Shown here: piece by piece, positions 35,405 to 44,268 of the stretch
How the letters are laid out: every line of letters begins with the position of its first letter
Numbering within the stretch: position 1 is the first letter of the stretch
Source: Sediminibacterium sp.
GTDB lineage: Bacteria; Bacteroidota; Bacteroidia; Chitinophagales; Chitinophagaceae
NCBI GenBank assembly: GCA_016786865.1
Contig: JAEUVE010000016.1
Coordinates: forward strand, 1-64,000
Length of the DNA: 64,000 nt
Direction: 5' to 3'
The notes under the pieces: model-generated
Database searches by the model: none
Told to the model about the DNA's origin: nothing
What the model saw: only the letters and a program-made list of their open reading frames with translations
Made by a program: the position numbers and the translations under genes

Positions 35405-37036
35405 ATGAGCATTGGTACTTTCTCCTATCCGCAACCGTCTAATGAACCGGTTTTAGCATATGCACCGGGTACTCCGGAAAAAACAGGTCTTAAGAAAGCA
35501 TTGGCAGAACTGAAGAAAAAGCAAATCGATATTCCAATGTACATCGGTGGCAAACAGGTTCGCACCGAAAAGAAAGTAGCCATTCATCCGCCACACGAAC
35601 TCAGCCATGTGCTGGGATATTACAATGCCGGAGAAGAGAAACATGCCGAAATGGCTGTTGCCGCAGCGTTGCAGGCCAAAGAAAAATGGGCTGCCATGAG
35701 TTGGGAAACCCGGGCACATATTTTTCTGAAAGCTGCCGATCTGCTGGCAACCAAATACCGTTACCAGATGGTAGCGGCAACCATGCTCGGACAAAGCAAG
35801 AATCCATTTCAATCCGAGATCGACAGCGCCTGCGAACTGATCGACTTCCTGCGGTACAATGTGCATTTTTTAAGTGAAATTTATAAGCAGCAGCCCGTTT
35901 CTTCACCCGGCGTTCACAACCGGATGGAATGGCGCCCGCTGGAGGGATTTGTACTGGCGGTAACCCCCTTCAATTTTACTGCCATCGGGGGTAACCTGCC
36001 TACTTCTGCTGCCATGTGTGGCAACGTAGTGGTCTGGAAACCTGCCAATACACAGATCTATTCTGCCCAGTTGTTTATGCGTATCCTGAAAGAAGCCGGT
36101 TTGCCCGACGGGGTGATTAACCTGGTATACGTAGATGGTCCTACCATTGGTAAAGTATGCTTTGGCCACAGTCATTTTGCGGGAGTGCATTTTACCGGAT
36201 CAACCGGCGTATTCAACAATATGTGGAAAGTGATCGGAGAGAACATGGGACTGTACAGGTCTTATCCCAGAATTGTGGGTGAAACCGGCGGCAAGGACTT
36301 TGTGATTGCACATCCATCTGCAGATGTGGATGCCGTGGTTACCGCGCTGGCCAGAGGTGCATTTGAATTTCAGGGACAGAAATGCTCCGCAGCTTCCAGG
36401 GCCTATATTCCGAGCAATATGGCAGAAGAGGTAAAACGCAAGCTGGTGGCGGCCGTTCAGTCCATGAAAATGGGTACGGTAGAAGATTTTAGCAATTTCA
36501 TCAATGCCGTAATCGACGAAAAAGCCTACAACAGCATTACCCGCTACATCATCAATGCCAAGAAGAACAAAAAGGTAAAAATCCTGGCCGGAGGCAATTT
36601 CAGCAAAACCAAGGGTTATTTCATTGAGCCAACCATCATAGAAACCAGGGATCCTAAATCTGTTACCATGTGCGAGGAAATCTTTGGGCCGGTGCTGACC
36701 ATTTATGTGTATAAGGCCGACCAGTACGAGAAAACCCTCGACCTGGTAGACGGAACCTCCGCCTATGCCCTTACAGGAGCTGTTCTGGCCCGCGACAGGG
36801 CTGCTATTGAACTGGCTACCAATAAGCTCAGAAATGCCGCAGGAAACTTCTACATCAACGACAAGCCAACCGGTGCCGTGGTAGGACAGCAGCCTTTTGG
36901 CGGAGCCAGGGCATCCGGAACCAACGACAAGGCCGGAAGCATGCTGAACCTTTACAGGTGGCTGAGTGCAAGAACCATTAAAGAAACTTATAATCCTCCA
37001 ACCCATTACGGATATCCGTTTTTACTGGAGGCCTAG
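35405..37036 (+). CDS. L-glutamate gamma-semialdehyde (1-pyrroline-5-carboxylate) dehydrogenase
   Basis: Oxidises glutamate semialdehyde to glutamate with NAD, the second step of proline breakdown. The 543-aa aldehyde dehydrogenase has VTPFNFTAIGGNLPTSAA, the catalytic glutamate in VGETGGKDFVIAHPS, the catalytic cysteine in FQGQKCSAASRAY, and CEEIFGPVLTIYVY. The eukaryote-like single-function form of about 540 aa fits, without the PutA proline dehydrogenase half. No putA partner is adjacent. It is divergent from the GlmU-like gene. Confidence 0.94.
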   Translation: MSIGTFSYPQPSNEPVLAYAPGTPEKTGLKKALAELKKKQIDIPMYIGGKQVRTEKKVAIHPPHELSHVLGYYNAGEEKHAEMAVAAALQAKEKWAAMSWETRAHIFLKAADLLATKYRYQMVAATMLGQSKNPFQSEIDSACELIDFLRYNVHFLSEIYKQQPVSSPGVHNRMEWRPLEGFVLAVTPFNFTAIGGNLPTSAAMCGNVVVWKPANTQIYSAQLFMRILKEAGLPDGVINLVYVDGPTIGKVCFGHSHFAGVHFTGSTGVFNNMWKVIGENMGLYRSYPRIVGETGGKDFVIAHPSADVDAVVTALARGAFEFQGQKCSAASRAYIPSNMAEEVKRKLVAAVQSMKMGTVEDFSNFINAVIDEKAYNSITRYIINAKKNKKVKILAGGNFSKTKGYFIEPTIIETRDPKSVTMCEEIFGPVLTIYVYKADQYEKTLDLVDGTSAYALTGAVLARDRAAIELATNKLRNAAGNFYINDKPTGAVVGQQPFGGARASGTNDKAGSMLNLYRWLSARTIKETYNPPTHYGYPFLLEA

Positions 37037-37065
37037 GAACCCTGTTTACTATCGACATTAACCCC

Positions 37066-37073
37066 TATATTTG
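37066..37073 (+). promoter_or_regulatory. -7 promoter box of pdhA
   Basis: TATATTTG, an exact TAnnTTTG match, 19 bases before the GTG start at 37093. TGTTTAC at 37043-37049 could be the -33 element at a spacing of about 17 bases. Confidence 0.55.
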
Positions 37074-37092
37074 CCCCTCAAATTTTTGAACA

Positions 37093-38088
37093 GTGCCGAC
37101 AAAATTTTCTAAAGAAACTTACCTCTATTGGTATGAGCTGATGCAGCTAATACGTCAGTTCGAATTGAAGTCTGAAGAGATGTATAAAATGGCCGGAAAG
37201 ATCCGTGGATTTTTCCATGCTTATATTGGCCAGGAAGCAATTGCTGCCGGCTGTATGACCGCCACTTCTCCCGATGATCCTTTTATCACTGCCTACCGCG
37301 ACCATGGACTGGCATTGGCGAAAGGGGTATCCGCCAACGCCTGTATGGCAGAACTGTACGGTAAAGCAACCGGTTGTTCCAAAGGCAAGGGAGGCAGCAT
37401 GCACTTCTTTAGTCTGGAGCATAAATTCTTCGGCGGTCACGGTATTGTGGGTGCCCAGATTGGTACCGGAGCAGGCCTGGCTTTTGCAGAGAAATACCGG
37501 GGTACACAGAACGTAGTGCTCTGTTATTTCGGAGATGGAGCTGCCCGTCAGGGTATGCTGCATGAGACCTTTAACCTGGCCATGCTCTGGAAGCTGCCTG
37601 TGATTTTCATTTGCGAGAACAACAACTACGCAATGGGTACTTCCATTTCCAGAACAAGCAATGTAATTGATATTTACAAACTGGCAGATGCCTACGATAT
37701 GCCTGCTGATAAAGTGGATGGCATGAATCCGGAGTCTGTACACGACGCTGTTGCAAGAGCGGTTAAAAGAGCCAAGGAAGGCGATGGTCCTACCCTGCTC
37801 GAAATGAAGACCTACCGTTACAAAGGACACTCCGTTTCCGATCCGCAGAAATACCGCTCCAAGGAAGAAGTGGACGAGTACAAAGACCAGGATCCGATTG
37901 TAAAAGTAGCCAATACCATTCTGGAGAACGCTTTCGCATCTAAAGAAGATCTTCAGGCAATAGATCAGCGAATCATGGCCATTGTAGACGAATCTGTACG
38001 TTTTGCGGAAGAAAGCCCATGGCCGGATGACGATGAAGTGCTGAAAGATGTTTACATAGACAACAACTATCCATTTATTACCGACTAA
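37093..38088 (+). CDS. pdhA: Pyruvate dehydrogenase E1 component, alpha subunit
   Basis: The thiamine-diphosphate-dependent alpha chain that decarboxylates pyruvate (or a related 2-oxoacid) within the PDH complex. The 331-aa protein has RGFFHAYIGQEAIAAGC, GKGGSMHFFS, and the TPP motif GDGAARQGMLHETFNLAMLW followed by ICENNNYAMGT, and the phosphorylation-loop-like KTYRYKGHSVSDPQ. The start is GTG at 37093. The beta subunit, E2 and E3 genes are not in the window. Confidence 0.94.
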   Translation: MPTKFSKETYLYWYELMQLIRQFELKSEEMYKMAGKIRGFFHAYIGQEAIAAGCMTATSPDDPFITAYRDHGLALAKGVSANACMAELYGKATGCSKGKGGSMHFFSLEHKFFGGHGIVGAQIGTGAGLAFAEKYRGTQNVVLCYFGDGAARQGMLHETFNLAMLWKLPVIFICENNNYAMGTSISRTSNVIDIYKLADAYDMPADKVDGMNPESVHDAVARAVKRAKEGDGPTLLEMKTYRYKGHSVSDPQKYRSKEEVDEYKDQDPIVKVANTILENAFASKEDLQAIDQRIMAIVDESVRFAEESPWPDDDEVLKDVYIDNNYPFITD

Positions 38089-38112
38089 CCAACAAAAGCA
38101 TAAACAATTACA

Positions 38113-38805
38113 ATGAGCCAAAAACACGAAAGTGCAGCAGAAGCAACAGAAGTGCTGGTAAAAGCAGAATCTACCTGGAAGAAAATCCAAAAACCGGTGC
38201 TGGGCATTATTGCCGCAGTTGTATTGGTTGGCGGCGGATGGGTGGCCTACCAGGAGTATGTGATGAAGCCCAAAGAGGAAAAAGCAGCAGAAGCTTTGTA
38301 TAAAGCAGAACAATATTTTGCCATGGACTCTTCCAGACTCGTGCTGAACGGTGATGGTCAGTCGAAGGGTGTACTGAATGTAATCAGCAATTTCAGCGGA
38401 ACCAAAGCTGCCAATCTTGCCCATTACTATGCCGGCATCAGCTACCTGAAACTGGGCGAATATGAAAATGCGGTGAAGCACCTGAAAGATTTTTCAACAG
38501 ATGCACATCAGATTCAGTTGTTGGCGCTGGGTTGTCTGGGCGACGCTTATTCCGAACTGAAAAAGAACGACGAAGCCATTGCTGCCTATAAAAAAGCCGC
38601 AACTGTTTTTGAAAAAGACGAGAACAACTCTTCCGAATACCTGTTCCGTGCTGCCCTCCTGCTGGAAGTTACCGGCAAAACCAAGGAGGCGCTGGAATTG
38701 TACAAGGAACTGAAGGCTAAATTCCCTAAAACCGATAAAGGGTTCCAGGCAGATAAATACATCTACCGGCTCAGCATCGAGAAAAACGACCTGACTGCTC
38801 AATAA
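38113..38805 (+). CDS. Tetratricopeptide-repeat protein with N-terminal membrane anchor
   Basis: A 230-aa protein with a single membrane segment at about 33-52 (LGIIAAVVLVGGGWVAYQEY) and a periplasmic part with about three or four TPR units, for example AHYYAGISYLKLGEYENAVK, CLGDAYSELKKNDEAIAAYK and FRAALLLEVTGKTKEALELY. It resembles YfgM-like proteins, which assist secreted proteins near the translocon. It lies 24 bp after pdhA, and its stop overlaps the ribH start by one base. Relatives are often annotated simply as TPR proteins. Confidence 0.82.
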   Translation: MSQKHESAAEATEVLVKAESTWKKIQKPVLGIIAAVVLVGGGWVAYQEYVMKPKEEKAAEALYKAEQYFAMDSSRLVLNGDGQSKGVLNVISNFSGTKAANLAHYYAGISYLKLGEYENAVKHLKDFSTDAHQIQLLALGCLGDAYSELKKNDEAIAAYKKAATVFEKDENNSSEYLFRAALLLEVTGKTKEALELYKELKAKFPKTDKGFQADKYIYRLSIEKNDLTAQ

Positions 38806-39284
38806 TGGCAACAAAAGGAAATATAACTTTAAACAAAGGCATCCCTGTTATAGAGGATGCCTTTGTTGTTATCGTTAAAACGGAGTGGAACAGCCACATC
38901 ATTAATGCGCTGGAAAAAGGAGTTAAAAAGGTCCTGAAAGCCCATGGCACCACTTGCAAAACAATCACGGTTCCTGGTGCATTCGAATTGCCCTTTGCGG
39001 TAAAGAACCACTATGCCTATTCTAAAAAAATGCCGGATGCCTATATTACCCTGGGAACCATCATTCAGGGTGATACGCCGCATTTCGACTATGTATGCAA
39101 GGCCGTGACCGATGGTGTAGTACAACTGAACCTGAGCATAGATGTGCCGGTTATCTTTGGCGTATTGACGGTTTTAAACGAAGAACAGGCCCTGGAGAGA
39201 ATTGGTGGCAAGCATGGCCACAAAGGAGAAGAAGCCGCCGTTACCGCACTTAAAATGATTGCACTGAACCGTTCCTTTAAATAA
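38805..39284 (+). CDS. ribH: 6,7-Dimethyl-8-ribityllumazine synthase
   Basis: The penultimate step of riboflavin synthesis. The 159-aa subunit has TEWNSHIINALEKG, VPGAFELPFAVK, ITLGTIIQGDTPHFDYVCKA (catalytic His) and IPVIFGVLTVLNEEQALERI. Length is normal; it forms icosahedral or pentameric assemblies. The start overlaps the TPR gene stop (TAATG), showing coupling. Other rib genes are elsewhere. Confidence 0.96.
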   Translation: MATKGNITLNKGIPVIEDAFVVIVKTEWNSHIINALEKGVKKVLKAHGTTCKTITVPGAFELPFAVKNHYAYSKKMPDAYITLGTIIQGDTPHFDYVCKAVTDGVVQLNLSIDVPVIFGVLTVLNEEQALERIGGKHGHKGEEAAVTALKMIALNRSFK

Positions 39285-39294
39285 GCTTCCGATC

Positions 39295-40014
39295 ATGACC
39301 GTACAGATTTTTGTTCCCTGCTTTATAGACCAGCTTTACCCCGATGTGGCTTTCAATATGGTGAAAGTACTGGAGAAAGCGGGTTGCACCGTGAAGTACA
39401 ACAAGAACCAGACCTGTTGTGGTCAGCCTGCATTTAATGCCGGTTTCCATGGCGAAGCCAAAGAAGTATGCACCAAGTTTCTGAAAGACTTTGAGGGTTC
39501 AGAATACATTGTAGCCCCAAGTGCAAGTTGTGTGGGTTTTGTAAAAAACTATTATAACCAGCTTTTTGAAAATTCAGCGTATAAAAGTCAGGCAGAAAAA
39601 ACAGCCGGGCGTATCCATGAATTTTCAGACTTCCTGATAAATGTGCTGAAACAGGACAGTTTTGGCGCCATACTGAATGGAAAGGCAACTTACCACGACA
39701 GCTGCGCGGCGCTTCGGGAATGCAAGCTGAAAACCGAACCAAGGCAATTGCTCAGTAATGTCGCTGGCCTGGAACTGGTCGAAATGAATGATGTTGAAAC
39801 CTGTTGCGGATTCGGCGGCACATTTGCCGTAAAATTTGAGCCCATCAGCACTGCTATGGGCGACCAGAAAGTAACCAATGCAGCGGCAACCGGCGCTGAT
39901 TACCTCATCAGTACCGATATGAGCTGTCTGATGCACATTGATGGCTGCGCCAGGCACAAGGGTACCGATCTGAAAGTGTTGCACCTGGCAGACGTACTGG
40001 CCAGCGGCTGGTAA
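39295..40014 (+). CDS. CCG-domain Fe-S oxidoreductase subunit (LutA/YkgE-like)
   Basis: A 239-aa protein with two cysteine-rich CCG domains: NQTCCGQPAFNAGFHGEA with SCVGFVKNYY, and VETCCGFGGTFAVKF with DMSCLMHIDGCARHKG. In LutABC this subunit takes part in L-lactate oxidation to pyruvate through an Fe-S relay. lutB and lutC are not adjacent, so a different electron-transfer partner is possible. It is 10 bp downstream of ribH in the pdhA-TPR-ribH run; the link to lactate/pyruvate is suggestive. Confidence 0.88.
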   Translation: MTVQIFVPCFIDQLYPDVAFNMVKVLEKAGCTVKYNKNQTCCGQPAFNAGFHGEAKEVCTKFLKDFEGSEYIVAPSASCVGFVKNYYNQLFENSAYKSQAEKTAGRIHEFSDFLINVLKQDSFGAILNGKATYHDSCAALRECKLKTEPRQLLSNVAGLELVEMNDVETCCGFGGTFAVKFEPISTAMGDQKVTNAAATGADYLISTDMSCLMHIDGCARHKGTDLKVLHLADVLASGW

Positions 40015-40031
40015 GGTCCCGTTGCTTTCAT

Positions 40032-41996
40032 CTACTCTCCCAGCACCCACTCATAATCCAGCTGACGCTTTTCTAGATTGGCTGCAATCACACGGATCGA
40101 AATCTTATCTCCCATTTTGAAAGTTCTGCCACTCCTGCGTCCAACCAGGCTGTATTCGCTTTCTACCAGCCTGAAATCGTCGAATTCGCTGAGTCCCACA
40201 ATACTTACCAGGCCCTCACATTTGTGGTCTACGGTCTCTACAAAAAGACCAAAACTGGTTACACCGCTCACAACACCTTCGAACACGCTACCCACATGCG
40301 ATTTCATGAACTCTACCTGTTTGTATTTGTTCCCTGCCCGTTCACACTCCATGGCCGCTCTTTCTCGTTCACTGGTATGACGGCATTTCTCCTCCATTTT
40401 TTTATCGATCATGGGCTTTCCTGCAAGAACGGATTCCAGTACACGGTGTGCAAGGATATCCGGATAACGACGTATGGGAGAAGTAAAGTGACAATAGTTT
40501 TCGAAGCCTAATCCGTAGTGACCAATATTCTCTGTTTTGTAAACGGCCTTGGCCATGGTACGGATACCTAACTGCTCCAGTACATGCTGTTCGGGCTTTC
40601 CGTGGGCATCTGCCAGCATGGTATTAAAGCTCTTGGCAATTGCTTCGGGGCTGGACACATCAAACTGATGGCCGTATTTTTTGGCGTATTGAATAAAGGG
40701 CGTCAGTTTTTCCTCGTCCGGTTCATCGTGTATCCGGTAAGGGAATGGAATGGGTTTCTTGTTGATGCTCTGTTTGGAAACATTCTCTGCCACCGTTCTG
40801 TTGGCCAACAGCATGAACTCTTCAATCAGCTGATGAGATTCCTTGCTTTCCTTTACAACAATCCCAACAGGTACGCCTTTTTCATCCAGTTTAAAACGGA
40901 CTTCCTGAGAAGAGAAACTGATGGCCCCGTTAGCAAAACGTTTTTTACGGAATTTCTGAGCAATATCGTTCAGCAGCAGGATTACTTCGTGATGCAGGCC
41001 TTTTCCGGTTTCGATGATCTCCTGAACATCTTCATAAGTATAGCGGTGATCGGAATGAATCAGGGTACGGCCTAACCAGTATTGTTTGATATCTCCTTTC
41101 CCATTCATCTGAAAAATGGCAGAGAAAGTGAGCTTATCCTCGTTCGGACGAAGCGAACAGAGTTCATTGGAAATTTTCTCCGGCAGCATGGGGTTTACCC
41201 GATCAGGCAGATAAACCGATGTAGCGCGCTTATACGCCTCGGTATCCAGCTCCGTATCGGGCTGAACATAGTGGCTCACATCGGCAATATGTACACCAAT
41301 CTCATACTTATCTTCGCCCAGTTTCCTGAATGAAATAGCATCATCGAAGTCTTTTGCATCCACCGGATCAATGGTGAAAGTGAGGATATCCCTGCAATCT
41401 CTTCGTTTACTGATTTCTTCGGCATCGATGAGTTCGGGAATCCGGGCAGCTTCTTCCATTACATCATCCGGAAAATGAAGCGGAAAACCTGCTTCGGCCA
41501 GAATCTCTTTCATAGCGCCGTCGTTCTCGCTGTCTGCCAGCAATACACTCACAACGCTGCCCACAGGCTTTTTATCTTCCTTGTCCCATTTCACCAGCCG
41601 CACAATAACCCTTTCCTTGTGTTTGGCACCATTTAACTCATTCATGGGAATATAAAGATCCGGCATGGGCTTATCGGTATCAGGCACAAAAAAAGCATGG
41701 TGTGCAGAAAGCTGAATATGTCCTACAAATTCTGTTTGCTTCCTGCTGACCACCTCGGTAATCTTGCCTTCTTTTTTCCCCGTACGGGCATTTTCCTTAA
41801 TAATTTTAACCCTAACGGTATCTCCATGCAGTGCGGTGGAGAAATCATTGGGGCGAACCAGAATATCGATCGGTTCGTTTTCAGCCACTACATAACCCAT
41901 TCCGGAACGGGTTACATCCAGCTTTCCTTTTATCGTTTGAACAGCAATGGATTTTGCCTTCTTTTTTTGTTTGGATTTTGTTTTCTTCTTTGTCAT
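40032..41996 (-). CDS. rnr: Ribonuclease R
   Basis: A 3'-5' hydrolytic exoribonuclease that can pass through structured RNA. The 654-aa protein begins with a lysine-rich stretch, then cold-shock-type OB folds, then the RNB catalytic domain with RRDCRDILTFTIDPVDAKDFDDAISF (the DxxxDxDD aspartates) and YCHFTSPIRRYPDILAHRVL. A C-terminal S1 domain (about 565-650) begins GSVFEGVVSGVTSFGLFVE. It overlaps the lpxK start or stop by four bases (ATGA), so it is the next gene after lpxK in one operon. Confidence 0.95.
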   Translation of the reverse strand: MTKKKTKSKQKKKAKSIAVQTIKGKLDVTRSGMGYVVAENEPIDILVRPNDFSTALHGDTVRVKIIKENARTGKKEGKITEVVSRKQTEFVGHIQLSAHHAFFVPDTDKPMPDLYIPMNELNGAKHKERVIVRLVKWDKEDKKPVGSVVSVLLADSENDGAMKEILAEAGFPLHFPDDVMEEAARIPELIDAEEISKRRDCRDILTFTIDPVDAKDFDDAISFRKLGEDKYEIGVHIADVSHYVQPDTELDTEAYKRATSVYLPDRVNPMLPEKISNELCSLRPNEDKLTFSAIFQMNGKGDIKQYWLGRTLIHSDHRYTYEDVQEIIETGKGLHHEVILLLNDIAQKFRKKRFANGAISFSSQEVRFKLDEKGVPVGIVVKESKESHQLIEEFMLLANRTVAENVSKQSINKKPIPFPYRIHDEPDEEKLTPFIQYAKKYGHQFDVSSPEAIAKSFNTMLADAHGKPEQHVLEQLGIRTMAKAVYKTENIGHYGLGFENYCHFTSPIRRYPDILAHRVLESVLAGKPMIDKKMEEKCRHTSERERAAMECERAGNKYKQVEFMKSHVGSVFEGVVSGVTSFGLFVETVDHKCEGLVSIVGLSEFDDFRLVESEYSLVGRRSGRTFKMGDKISIRVIAANLEKRQLDYEWVLGE

Positions 41997-43078
41997 GATT
42001 CGGGATTAAAAGAGAAATTACGGATAAAATTTACCAGTATCTCATCGAACTTAGGCCCCTCGTCGAAAAGAAAGCGATGACGGATAGGGATTACGTATAA
42101 AGGCACGTTTGTTAATTGATCCCTGAACTTTATCAGTCTGACCGCGTCTTTCTCTGTAGTTAAAATTAATTTGTCTCTTGCCTGTATGGCATCAAATTTT
42201 TCACGGATCTCTCTGAGATCATCAATGGAAAAAATATGGTGATCGGAATAATCCTGCTGATAATACGCATGGGTATGGTGCAGCAGGTAATCTTTTAATG
42301 GTTTGGGGTTGGCAATACCGCAAACCAGCAATACCTCGTCTTCCTGGGTAATAATGCATTTTTCCGCCACATCGCAAATATGATAAGGTATACCATACTG
42401 AATGGTTGTAAAAAATACCCGCTGCGTTGGTAATGGTTTCAATTCACGAAGAATACCGGCCTTGGCCTCTTCGGTAAGGTCGGGCGGACACTTTGTTACT
42501 ACAATGATATTGGCTCTCCTGGCAGAAGCCCGCTCATCGCGGAGGTCTCCTGTGGGCAGGAAAAAATCGTTGGTGTATAAATTGCTGTATTCGGTAAGCA
42601 ATATATTGAACCCTGCCCGAACAGTTCTGTGCTGGAAAGCATCATCGAGAATGATTGCCTGTAATTCGGGGTGATCCTGCAATAAATGCGGGATGGCTAC
42701 AATTCTTTCCTCGCCAACAGCAACGGCAATATTGGGATTCTTCAGGTAAAACTGCATGGGTTCATCGCCAATTTCCAATGCCGTGGTATTGGAATCTGCC
42801 AATGCGTATCCTTTGGTTTTTCTTTTGTACCCTCTGCTCAGGGTGGCTATGCGAAACTCCGTGCTCAGCAGATTGGCCAGGTATTCTACCATGGGAGATT
42901 TGCCGGTACCTCCTACAGCCAGGTTACCAACACAGATAATCGGGAAATTAAACGCTGCAGAAGCCAGCCACTTCCTATCGTACATCCGGTTCCTGATGAT
43001 CACAATGATTCCATAGAGGATCGCTAGCGGCAGAAGCAATACACGAAATGATTTTAAAAAAACCGTATTAAAATTCAT
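41993..43078 (-). CDS. lpxK: Tetraacyldisaccharide 4'-kinase
   Basis: Phosphorylates the 4' position of lipid A precursor disaccharide at the inner membrane. The 361-aa protein has an N-terminal membrane-associated segment (about 10-27), the Walker A VGNLAVGGTGKSPMVEYLA, and the LSRGYKRKTKG and ILDDAFQHRTVRAGF motifs that hold the kinase active site. It lies between the folate cyclo-ligase gene (11-bp overlap) and rnr (4-bp overlap). Confidence 0.93.
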   Translation of the reverse strand: MNFNTVFLKSFRVLLLPLAILYGIIVIIRNRMYDRKWLASAAFNFPIICVGNLAVGGTGKSPMVEYLANLLSTEFRIATLSRGYKRKTKGYALADSNTTALEIGDEPMQFYLKNPNIAVAVGEERIVAIPHLLQDHPELQAIILDDAFQHRTVRAGFNILLTEYSNLYTNDFFLPTGDLRDERASARRANIIVVTKCPPDLTEEAKAGILRELKPLPTQRVFFTTIQYGIPYHICDVAEKCIITQEDEVLLVCGIANPKPLKDYLLHHTHAYYQQDYSDHHIFSIDDLREIREKFDAIQARDKLILTTEKDAVRLIKFRDQLTNVPLYVIPIRHRFLFDEGPKFDEILVNFIRNFSFNPES

Positions 43079-43634
43079 AAATATGGTCCGGGGTAAGTCC
43101 GATGTTTAAAGGTATATCAAATTCATGGGTATCGCTAATGGCATCAACCGGTTCAAAATAAGAAAGCCCTACCACCACCGCATCCTGCCTGCATTGTGCC
43201 AGGAAACGATCGTAATAGCCTTTCCCGAAGCCCAGGCGATAGCCCTTGCGGTCGAACACCAGTAAGGGAACCAGGATCATGTCTATATCCTGTGGTGAAA
43301 ATACCGGTCCGGTTCTGGGCTCCGTAATACCCCATTTGCTGGTATCATAAACCGTATCTTCATTAATCAGGATGGCATCCATGGAATCTTTTCCGTTCAC
43401 CTTCGGATACAGTATGTTCAACCCGGGAATCATATGACGCAGGTAGCCGGAAAAAAGATGTGTGTTGGGTTCGGCCTGGTGCTGCATGGGCCAGTAAGTC
43501 ATGAAACACTCTATGCCGGAAAAATCGATTTGCTGAAACTGCAACAGCAGTAAGTCGTTCAGCCGGAGCTGATGGCCCGGAGAAAGTGCACTTCGCTTTT
43601 GTTTGTATTCGGCCCTGAGTTGTGTTTTATTCAT
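43068..43634 (-). CDS. 5-Formyltetrahydrofolate cyclo-ligase
   Basis: Converts 5-formyltetrahydrofolate to 5,10-methenyltetrahydrofolate with ATP. The 188-aa protein has KTQLRAEYKQKRSALSP at its start, FMTYWPMQHQAEPNT, and the conserved VPLLVFDRKGYRLGFGKGYYDRFL loop. ATG at 43634 is chosen because it starts MNKTQLR; upstream in-frame codons overlap the 65-aa gene. It overlaps the preceding small gene by 8 bp and lpxK by 11 bp. Confidence 0.92.
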   Translation of the reverse strand: MNKTQLRAEYKQKRSALSPGHQLRLNDLLLLQFQQIDFSGIECFMTYWPMQHQAEPNTHLFSGYLRHMIPGLNILYPKVNGKDSMDAILINEDTVYDTSKWGITEPRTGPVFSPQDIDMILVPLLVFDRKGYRLGFGKGYYDRFLAQCRQDAVVVGLSYFEPVDAISDTHEFDIPLNIGLTPDHIYEF

Positions 43635-43824
43635 ATACCTGAGCAATAATGGATTTCTGTGAAGTACTGATTTCCAATGCCTGGTTATGAAAAAATGCAG
43701 TAACGATAAACTTGGTCAATGGGGGATTTTTGCAATCTGCATCCCAAGATTCGGCAATAAAAGCCGAAACAAAGGTTTTTCCAGCATCGGTATTTATGTA
43801 TGTAACAGGAATCTGTTGAATCAT
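43627..43824 (-). CDS. Small protein of unknown function, 65 aa
   Basis: A reading frame MIQQIPVTYINTDAGKTFVS... ending IIAQVYE, partly overlapping the folate cyclo-ligase start by 8 bp. TATTTTG (43829-43835, minus strand) lies four bases before the ATG, matching the short-leader promoter pattern seen at other genes of the window. Codon use is ordinary. No family is recognised and no catalytic motif is visible. It could be a real first gene of the cyclo-ligase-lpxK-rnr operon or a fortuitous frame. Confidence 0.45.
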   Translation of the reverse strand: MIQQIPVTYINTDAGKTFVSAFIAESWDADCKNPPLTKFIVTAFFHNQALEISTSQKSIIAQVYE

Positions 43825-43898
43825 GCTGCAAAATACCGAAAGGATAAGCAAATCAATACATTTGGCAGCACAATCGGCTGAATTTCCAAAATGTATGC

Positions 43899-43926
43899 CC
43901 GCTAAGGCCCGTAGTGGCCTTAGCGG
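43899..43926 (-). terminator. Perfect 11-bp hairpin after the 62-aa gene
   Basis: CCGCTAAGGCC (43899-43909) and GGCCTTAGCGG (43916-43926) form a perfect 11-bp stem with a 6-nt loop, 12 bp downstream of the 62-aa gene stop on the minus strand. No T-run follows on either strand, so it may be a terminator of an unusual kind, a transcript-stabilising end, or part of a regulatory RNA. Confidence 0.55.
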
Positions 43927-43937
43927 ATTTCACCGTA

Positions 43938-44126
43938 TTAGAAACTGGATTTAAAACGGAGATGTGCAGACTTCTTCATGTTCTGAATTCTCCAGAGATC
44001 CACGGTACTGAAGGTTTTTGCGTTGTTCTGGTTATTGTTTACTGCCAGATCTTTCGCCAAAGTTTCTTTTACTTCCTGTGTTAATTCGTTTAAGTGTTGC
44101 CTGTCTATTTGTACAATAGAGGGCAT
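43938..44126 (-). CDS. Small conserved-type protein of unknown function, 62 aa
   Basis: MPSIVQIDRQHLNELTQEVK begins a helical, charged region; a linker rich in N and Q follows, then TFSTVDLWRIQNMKK and a basic, hydrophobic tail. Short Bacteroidota proteins with a similar (F/T)xxxDLWxIQ core and a basic tail are familiar, but no function is known to me. It is monocistronic, with a strong promoter 143 bp upstream and a hairpin after the stop. ATG at 44141 is an in-frame alternative that adds five residues (MKGEI). Confidence 0.6.
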   Translation of the reverse strand: MPSIVQIDRQHLNELTQEVKETLAKDLAVNNNQNNAKTFSTVDLWRIQNMKKSAHLRFKSSF

Positions 44127-44262
44127 AATTTCGCCTTTCATTGCTTCGCCTTTTTTACATTAAAAAATATTCCCGAGCCGGTAGTGAGTTATGATTTTCA
44201 ACCGTTGGGGGTGCTTGGTATTCCTGCCTACCGTAAGATGATATCAACTATATTGCTCAATC
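44127..44262 (-). promoter_or_regulatory. Long structured 5' leader of the 62-aa gene
   Basis: About 135 nt of non-coding transcript lie between the predicted start near 44262 and the ATG at 44126. On the minus strand CGGTAG and CTACCG can pair, enclosing a G- and C-rich stretch with AGCACCCCCAACGGTTG. Other genes in this window have leaders of only a few bases, so this length is unusual. I do not recognise a known riboswitch. The leader may regulate translation, or the transcript may be a regulatory RNA. Confidence 0.4.
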
Positions 44263-44268
44263 GCGCCG

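Noticed and set aside
36200..37006. A 268-codon minus-strand frame inside the P5C dehydrogenase gene
   Set aside because: The sense strand has all aldehyde-dehydrogenase motifs; the antisense frame has no domain and no promoter.
37147..38481. A 444-codon minus-strand frame spanning pdhA and the TPR gene
   Set aside because: The opposite strand carries clear PDH E1-alpha and TPR proteins with family motifs; the minus-strand frame has no domain and a composition typical of antisense shadows.
44127..44262. Known SAM-II, TPP or cobalamin riboswitch in the leader of the 62-aa gene
   Set aside because: I could not place the consensus core of any of these; kept only as an unnamed structured leader.
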